This document shows, in pieces, positions 36,882-41,402 of a stretch of 41,402 nucleotides of DNA. The first letter of the stretch is position 1; each line of letters starts with the position of its first letter. This DNA is from an uncultured Bacilli bacterium (GTDB lineage: Bacteria > Bacillota_I > Bacilli_A > RFN20 > CAG-826), in assembly GCA_944368945.1 (NCBI GenBank), contig CALVXH010000004.1, forward strand, positions 1-41,402, read 5' to 3'. The translations under genes and the position numbers were made by a program. Below the pieces are notes generated by a model. It saw nothing but the letters and a program-made list of their open reading frames with translations, did no database searches and was not told where the DNA came from.

Positions 36882-39800
36882 ATGAATAAAAAGAGTTTTA
36901 TATTTTCTTTAATCACTTGTTGCTCATTGCTCTTTAGCACGAGCTGTTCAAATAATTCGCAATCACAAGTTATTGATGAATTAGTTGTTCGTTATGAAAA
37001 CTATGTTAATAATGGTGGTGAATTAACATATGATGAGTGGTTAAAAGTAATTGAAGATCCTGAATTAAATAATGAAAATTATGATGCTCCATATATAGGT
37101 AGTAATGGAAATTGGTATGTTAATGGCTTAGATACAGGTGTAAAAGCATCTGGTGACGACGGAAGTTCAATCACTATAGTTAACACATCTTTAGAAGTGG
37201 ATGGTAATGTAACTTATACAAAAATTGAATTTAGTGATGGCTCAATAATTAAAATACCAAATGGCAAAGATGGGCAAGATGGTAAAGATGGAATAACTCC
37301 TATCATTAAAGACGGATATTGGTATATTGGAGATTTAAATACAGGTATAAAAGCTGAAGGCAGCGATGGGTCTTCTATTTATGTCACTGATACTGAACAA
37401 ACTGTTGAAGAAAATATTTCTTATACAATTGTTTATTTTTCGGATGGTACATCTATCAAAATACCTAATGGTACTAACGGACAAGATGGTAAAGATGGCT
37501 TAACCCCATATATTAAAGATGGCTTTTGGTTTGTTGGTGAATCAAATACTGGAATAAAAGCTGTTGGCGAAGACGGCGTGTCTATTTCAATAACTGATGT
37601 AAAGCAAGAAGTTGGGGAAGACGGAAATGTATATACTGTCGTATATTTTTCTGATGAAACATCAATTAAAATTCCAAATGGAGTTAATGGACAAGATGGA
37701 AAAGATGGACTAACACCATATATTAAAGATGACTATTGGTATATTGGAGAATTAAATACAAACGTTAAAGCCAAGGGTGAAGATGGTAATTCAATAACAA
37801 TTTTAAGTGTTGGAGAAGAAACGTCAGATGATTTAACATATACCGTTATATATTTTTCAGATGATACAAATATAAAAATTCCAAACGGGAAAGATGGCCA
37901 GGATGGTATTGATGGTTATACCCCTTATATTCAAGATGGATATTGGTATATTAATGGGGAATCAACAGGTGTTACTGCAAAAGGTGACGAAGTTGAAATG
38001 CGTATAAATGAAGACAACATTGAATGGAAAACTTCTTCATCAAGCGATTGGAACATTTTAATTAGTGTCGACATTCTTAAAGGAAATGATGGTCTTAATG
38101 GCAAAAGTGCATATGAAATATACAAACAATATTGTAACTATGAAGGTAGTGAAGAAGAATGGATAAATGATTTAGTTAATGGATTATTGCATTTCGATGA
38201 TCCAGGAATAATTGATTATATTCCTGCCTATAGAATGAGGGTAACAGTCGGTGAACCTATTAATCTTCCAACAAGAATCAATGCTATTTACAGCAATGGA
38301 TTAGTGGAAGAAGTTAATGTAAGATGGAATAAATCAAATTTAGACTCTAATTATGTTGGCGAAAAGAAAATTCTTGGTTATGTAGAAAATTATCAAGAAA
38401 AAGTTGAGTGTTATGTTTATGTTTCTAGATATACTACAACAGAAAAATATATTGATGGTTATGTAAACGGTATTCAAGATGATGATAATATTACTGTTAC
38501 ATTGTTTAACGATTCGTACGTTAGAACGGTAACTCCATCAATTACTGGTTATTATAAATTTAGTGACTTAACGGATGATAACTACTATATTAAGATTGAT
38601 GCAAACGGATATGAAGCTGTTGAGTTAAATAGTGCTTCAATTTCTTCTGTTACAGTTGATCCTTCGACTCTTTATAGTAATGTAAGTCATGTTAATTTTA
38701 ATTTAAAGACGCTTAGAGAGAATGGATATTATTCTTGTTGGCAAAGTACTGAAACAGGTTTTACTTATGAAACAGTTTCTAATGTAAATAAAGAAATTAA
38801 GGTTGATTTTGCGGATGATTCAAGCGAAATTTCTGATGATGGTGCTGCAAGTATATTAAGAGAAAAATACAATGTTGTTTTATTAAATGATGAAGAAAAG
38901 TGGTCTTCCGAAACATCATCTCGTTTTCTTGAATTATATCAAACTATACCTGAATCTATAACAACAAATCTTAAATCTACTTGGAAATTAACTAATAAAC
39001 ACATTAATAATGATATTATTATTAGTCAAGTTGATGACCATTATGAAATTACTATTTCTATTGATGCAATAGAAAATTCTACACCTAGAGTAGCAACAAT
39101 TGATGGGCAAGTTGGAAAATATTATTCCAAACGTTTATATAACGCGATTGTAAGATTTGTAACAAATAATGGCTATGATGCTAATGCATGTGAAACAATC
39201 TTAAATACTAATTTCTTATGCTCATTTAATGTACCTGATTATGCATATCTTACTGAAGGTATAACAAACGAAACTGAAGTAAGTTTCCAAGAATTTTTGC
39301 CTGATGAAAAATTATTAATATTAACAATGTTCGAAGAAATGCCTGAAGGCATGCATAAGATGAAAGAGTTAAAGTATCTTGTTAGAAGAAAAACAGGTCA
39401 AACGCATCCTATTTATCCTCAAGCTGCTGCAGTTACCTGGACGAAAGCTAGAGAGCCATATATAGAATTTATGGACAGTGCTTTTTATGATGACCAAGGT
39501 TATTATGAAACTAAAAGATTAATTATTCATGAAAAAACACACATGTTTTATGAGTATTATTTTAGTAATGAACTTAAGGAACAATGGTATGAAATAGGAG
39601 GCTGGTACCAAAGTGCTGATGACCCTGACGAATGGAAAACAACTAAAGAAACAGAATTTGTTAGTGCCTATGCGCATCAACATAATCCTGATGAAGATAT
39701 GGCTGAAAGTGTTGCAACATATGTAATTAATCCTGATTTATTAAAGTCTCGCTCTATTAATAAATATAATTTTATAAAAAATTATATTATGAATGGGAGT

Positions 39801-40976
39801 TATTACATCTTAGAAACTAGAGAAGATTTAAAGTTTGAAGTCTATAACTTATCTCCAGATTATATTTATCCTGGCAAAGTTAAATCAACAATTATCAAAA
39901 TTACTGGTGATTATTTCGATGATAAAACATTAGATGTAAGATTTAAACTATTTGGAAATGATGAGACTAATGGTGCAAATGATTTTTACCTTAGAACAGC
40001 TCCTTATGGTGTAAAAAGTTCGCAATGTTATGATTTAAGAGGAAATAAAGTTGACGATTTTGGATTAGAATTACATGGAAGTACAAGATTATCAAAATAT
40101 TCTTATCAAGGATATTGGTTTACCGATCAATTAAGACTTTCAGATTTAGAAGGTAATGAAAGATATGTTAATGGTCTTGATATTGGGTTCAAGTTTTATT
40201 TAGATAATCCTTTATGTGATATGGAGGAGTCTAAACTAGTTAAAAATTCTTTAAATTTAACTATTGAAAATGCAAATAATAGCGAACATCCAAATGAGCA
40301 AGTGCTAATTGTAAGATTTAAGGCTACTGATAACATTGGAATCGATAGAGCACTTGTAAGACTAGTTTGTTTGCAAAAGAATAAAGAATCAATTGATGTA
40401 TATGCTCAATATATAAATAATGAAACTAGCGAAATAGAGGCAAGAATTACAATTCCTGAGCATTATTCAACAGGAACATACGAAATAACAGAAATTAATC
40501 TTTGGGATTTTGCTAATAATAATTATTTTGAGCATGTAGATTATGGTGGATTGCAAGGAGAAAACAATCAAATTGAGATTACTACCTTAAATCCTGATAA
40601 TGAAGGGCCAACAATGGATGAAAATAATATTTCTGTTGAAGCTGTTCCTTCAATTCCAGAAGCTCCTAATGGTGAAACTTTTGTTACATTAAAATTAAGA
40701 GTAAAAGATAATATATCAGGATTTAAAATTGGTTATGTTAGAATTCTAGACCCACAAGGGTTGAGCCATGGTTATTGGTTATATCCTCCTGTATTTACTG
40801 GCTATTATTTCAATGGAGATCCTACAGTTGAAGTTGAATATACATTTAAGTTAACGCTTCCAAAAGGAAGTGCTCCAGGAACTTGGTCCATCTATGAGAT
40901 TAGTCTAAATGATTTTGCTTTAAATACTACAGTGTATGATTTTACCGAAATAATTCATTTCGATGTTAATAATTAA
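36882..40976 (+). CDS. Secreted multidomain lipoprotein with collagen-like repeats and a zinc metalloprotease domain
   Basis: 1364 residues from ATG 36882, chosen because AAAGGGG precedes it and a signal peptide begins there. The lipoprotein signal is MNKKSFIFSLITCCSLLFS with the probable lipid-anchored Cys at 22. Residues 70-347 are four ~69-residue repeats, plus a fifth partial one, containing DGYWYIG and GQDGKDG Gly-X-Y-like runs. GKSAYEIYKQY lies near 405-415, then a bacterial Ig-like domain (~445-517) and a carboxypeptidase-regulatory-like domain (~521-590). HEKTH at 883-887 is an HExxH zinc motif, with a downstream ligand candidate E942 (DMAES), a gluzincin-like arrangement recalling lethal-factor-type domains. 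The last ~350 residues are Ig-like. It probably acts at the cell surface on host or mucosal protein. The substrate is unknown. Confidence 0.8.
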   Translation: MNKKSFIFSLITCCSLLFSTSCSNNSQSQVIDELVVRYENYVNNGGELTYDEWLKVIEDPELNNENYDAPYIGSNGNWYVNGLDTGVKASGDDGSSITIVNTSLEVDGNVTYTKIEFSDGSIIKIPNGKDGQDGKDGITPIIKDGYWYIGDLNTGIKAEGSDGSSIYVTDTEQTVEENISYTIVYFSDGTSIKIPNGTNGQDGKDGLTPYIKDGFWFVGESNTGIKAVGEDGVSISITDVKQEVGEDGNVYTVVYFSDETSIKIPNGVNGQDGKDGLTPYIKDDYWYIGELNTNVKAKGEDGNSITILSVGEETSDDLTYTVIYFSDDTNIKIPNGKDGQDGIDGYTPYIQDGYWYINGESTGVTAKGDEVEMRINEDNIEWKTSSSSDWNILISVDILKGNDGLNGKSAYEIYKQYCNYEGSEEEWINDLVNGLLHFDDPGIIDYIPAYRMRVTVGEPINLPTRINAIYSNGLVEEVNVRWNKSNLDSNYVGEKKILGYVENYQEKVECYVYVSRYTTTEKYIDGYVNGIQDDDNITVTLFNDSYVRTVTPSITGYYKFSDLTDDNYYIKIDANGYEAVELNSASISSVTVDPSTLYSNVSHVNFNLKTLRENGYYSCWQSTETGFTYETVSNVNKEIKVDFADDSSEISDDGAASILREKYNVVLLNDEEKWSSETSSRFLELYQTIPESITTNLKSTWKLTNKHINNDIIISQVDDHYEITISIDAIENSTPRVATIDGQVGKYYSKRLYNAIVRFVTNNGYDANACETILNTNFLCSFNVPDYAYLTEGITNETEVSFQEFLPDEKLLILTMFEEMPEGMHKMKELKYLVRRKTGQTHPIYPQAAAVTWTKAREPYIEFMDSAFYDDQGYYETKRLIIHEKTHMFYEYYFSNELKEQWYEIGGWYQSADDPDEWKTTKETEFVSAYAHQHNPDEDMAESVATYVINPDLLKSRSINKYNFIKNYIMNGSYYILETREDLKFEVYNLSPDYIYPGKVKSTIIKITGDYFDDKTLDVRFKLFGNDETNGANDFYLRTAPYGVKSSQCYDLRGNKVDDFGLELHGSTRLSKYSYQGYWFTDQLRLSDLEGNERYVNGLDIGFKFYLDNPLCDMEESKLVKNSLNLTIENANNSEHPNEQVLIVRFKATDNIGIDRALVRLVCLQKNKESIDVYAQYINNETSEIEARITIPEHYSTGTYEITEINLWDFANNNYFEHVDYGGLQGENNQIEITTLNPDNEGPTMDENNISVEAVPSIPEAPNGETFVTLKLRVKDNISGFKIGYVRILDPQGLSHGYWLYPPVFTGYYFNGDPTVEVEYTFKLTLPKGSAPGTWSIYEISLNDFALNTTVYDFTEIIHFDVNN
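37089..37990 (+). repeat. Coding repeats of ~207-210 bp in the surface lipoprotein
   Basis: Four complete units and one partial unit begin at about 37089, 37299, 37506, 37716 and 37923. Unit lengths alternate between 70 and 69 codons. They are diverged at the DNA level but share KIPNG and GQDGKDG segments. Confidence 0.88.
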
Positions 40977-40988
40977 AATTGTTTAAGG

Positions 40989-41033
40989 GGCTGTTGAATA
41001 ACTAAGATTTGCAAAGTTATTAACAGCCTTTTT
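40989..41033 (+). terminator. Intrinsic terminator after the metalloprotease gene (also candidate IS end)
   Basis: GGCTGTT plus AATAACT pairs with AGTTATT plus AACAGCC, with one bulged G, followed by TTTTT. The outer sequence GGGGCTGTTGAATAACT also resembles the end of a known style of insertion sequence. Confidence 0.8.
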
Positions 41034-41047
41034 CATTTTTTATAAAA

Positions 41048-41077
41048 AACGCCAATTTGCGATATTTTATTGGCGTT
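41048..41077. repeat. 9-bp inverted repeat in the IS-like leader
   Basis: AACGCCAAT (41048-41056) and ATTGGCGTT (41069-41077) are perfect complements. AACGCCAA recurs at about 41325. The -35 box of the transposase-like gene lies in the loop, so this may be a protein-binding site. Confidence 0.55.
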
Positions 41078-41111
41078 AATATAATAATCTTTGCTTAGGA
41101 GATTATTATAT
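41057..41111 (+). promoter_or_regulatory. Promoter and RBS-sequestering hairpin of the transposase-like fragment
   Basis: TTGCGA (41057-41062), a 17-bp spacer and TATAAT (41080-41085) make a near-ideal promoter with a start near 41092. A perfect 12-bp inverted repeat, 41079-41090 and 41100-41111, has its distal arm over the -10 box and its proximal arm between the Shine-Dalgarno TTAGGAG and ATG 41112. Native transcripts lack the distal arm; read-through transcripts would fold it. Confidence 0.6.
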
Positions 41112-41273
41112 ATGGGTTATTTTACCACAACTCAGCTATTTTTGGACATTCCTACACGACTAGATGTTAAGGAAAGTCAAAAAATTGACAAATTTCTCAC
41201 ACTTTTAGATGATTCTAAAGTTGGGGAAAATATTTCAAAATACATTAAAAATGATACAAAATTAGATAACTAA
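41112..41273 (+). CDS. Truncated transposase N-terminus (probable)
   Basis: 53-residue ORF starting MGYFTTTQLFLDIP, followed by KIDKFLTLLDDSKVGENISK. I read this as the N-terminal segment of a DDE transposase from a family common in low-GC Gram-positives, ending early at TAA 41271-41273. The support is the resemblance of the opening segment and the IS-like leader with its strong promoter and protective hairpin. ATG 41112 is preferred over the in-frame TTG 41091 because AGGAG lies upstream. If it is not a transposase fragment, it is a small protein of unknown function. Family assignment is low confidence. Confidence 0.4.
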   Translation: MGYFTTTQLFLDIPTRLDVKESQKIDKFLTLLDDSKVGENISKYIKNDTKLDN

Positions 41274-41333
41274 AATCAAGCAAAAAATTAATAAAGTTAA
41301 TTTGTTTTCGTATCAATATTTTTGTAACGCCAA

Positions 41334-41384
41334 CTGACAAACTAAATGCAGGTTCATAAGCAAATGCGGCTTTTAGTTTGTCAG
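41334..41384. repeat. 13-bp inverted repeat near the window end
   Basis: CTGACAAACTAAA (41334-41346) and TTTAGTTTGTCAG (41372-41384) are perfect complements around a 25-nt loop. ACCTCCTTTTTG follows, so it may be a terminator or the end of a mobile element. No gene is seen between 41274 and 41402. Confidence 0.6.
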
Positions 41385-41402
41385 ACCTCCTTTTTGTATT
41401 AT

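Larger units (their letters stand above)
40987..41273 (+). mobile_element. Probable left end of a degenerate insertion sequence
   Basis: The segment begins with the GGGGCTGTTG-type end right after the metalloprotease stop, contains a strong promoter and a transposase-like N-terminal fragment, and then loses recognisable sequence after the stop at 41271-41273. The right end was not found before the window ends. The family is not certain; an IS1182-like element is my best guess. Confidence 0.35.

Noticed and set aside
37089-37990. Regularly spaced repeats that could be taken for a CRISPR array
   Set aside because: The units are ~69 codons, diverged in DNA and in frame within a large surface protein; they are protein repeats.

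Overview
The window is an AT-rich chromosomal segment. It most likely comes from an anaerobic, low-GC Firmicutes/Mollicutes-related bacterium of the kind that includes uncultured gut Bacilli near Erysipelotrichales and Acholeplasmatales; that placement is inference. The visible reasons are very AT-rich codon use, the Firmicutes order pcrA-ligA-gatCAB, AddAB instead of RecBCD, a ferredoxin-type [FeFe] hydrogenase, and TAA as almost the only stop. Tryptophan is TGG throughout and no gene is interrupted by TGA, so the standard bacterial code applies, although TGA ends only one gene (pcrA).

Region 1 (81-6764): a large SF1 helicase with a C-terminal DUF2726-type nuclease-like domain, then a tight trio of a group-B-like [FeFe] hydrogenase, an agmatinase-family enzyme and uracil-DNA glycosylase. 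A convergent TetR-type regulator gene overlaps the end of ung. Region 2 (6900-8350): a TPP riboswitch with a downstream intrinsic terminator controls a ThiT-type thiamine transporter that has an extra N-terminal membrane domain. Region 3 (8460-14815): small unknown proteins, an Ntdp/DUF402 phosphatase, the tsaE-tsaB-rimI-tsaD cluster (t6A tRNA modification and protein N-acetylation), asnS, and a small membrane protein. Region 4 (14895-23171): a second TetR-type regulator divergent from pcrA-ligA-gatC-gatA-gatB (DNA repair/replication plus the tRNA amidotransferase).

Region 5 (23172-34450): a decayed response-regulator pseudogene beside an unassigned structured RNA, both between 14-bp direct repeats; an RDD membrane protein; a zinc-ribbon protein; a DUF2130 coiled-coil protein; the addB-addA recombination nuclease pair; and a membrane protein with a recent 84-bp in-frame tandem duplication. 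Region 6 (34478-41402) is the accessory part. It has a complete ISL3-family insertion sequence with an 8-bp target duplication, inserted just after the terminator of tRNA-Ala(CGC). It also has a small HEPN-like protein and a 1364-residue lipoprotein metalloprotease with collagen-like repeats. Last comes a truncated second insertion sequence.

Two regulatory themes stand out. At least six first-of-operon genes have a -10-like box directly before ATG and no Shine-Dalgarno sequence, which suggests leaderless mRNAs. Both transposase genes carry an inverted repeat whose distal arm lies upstream of the predicted native transcription start and whose proximal arm covers or abuts the ribosome binding site, so only read-through transcripts should be silenced. 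There is no CRISPR array and no rRNA gene.
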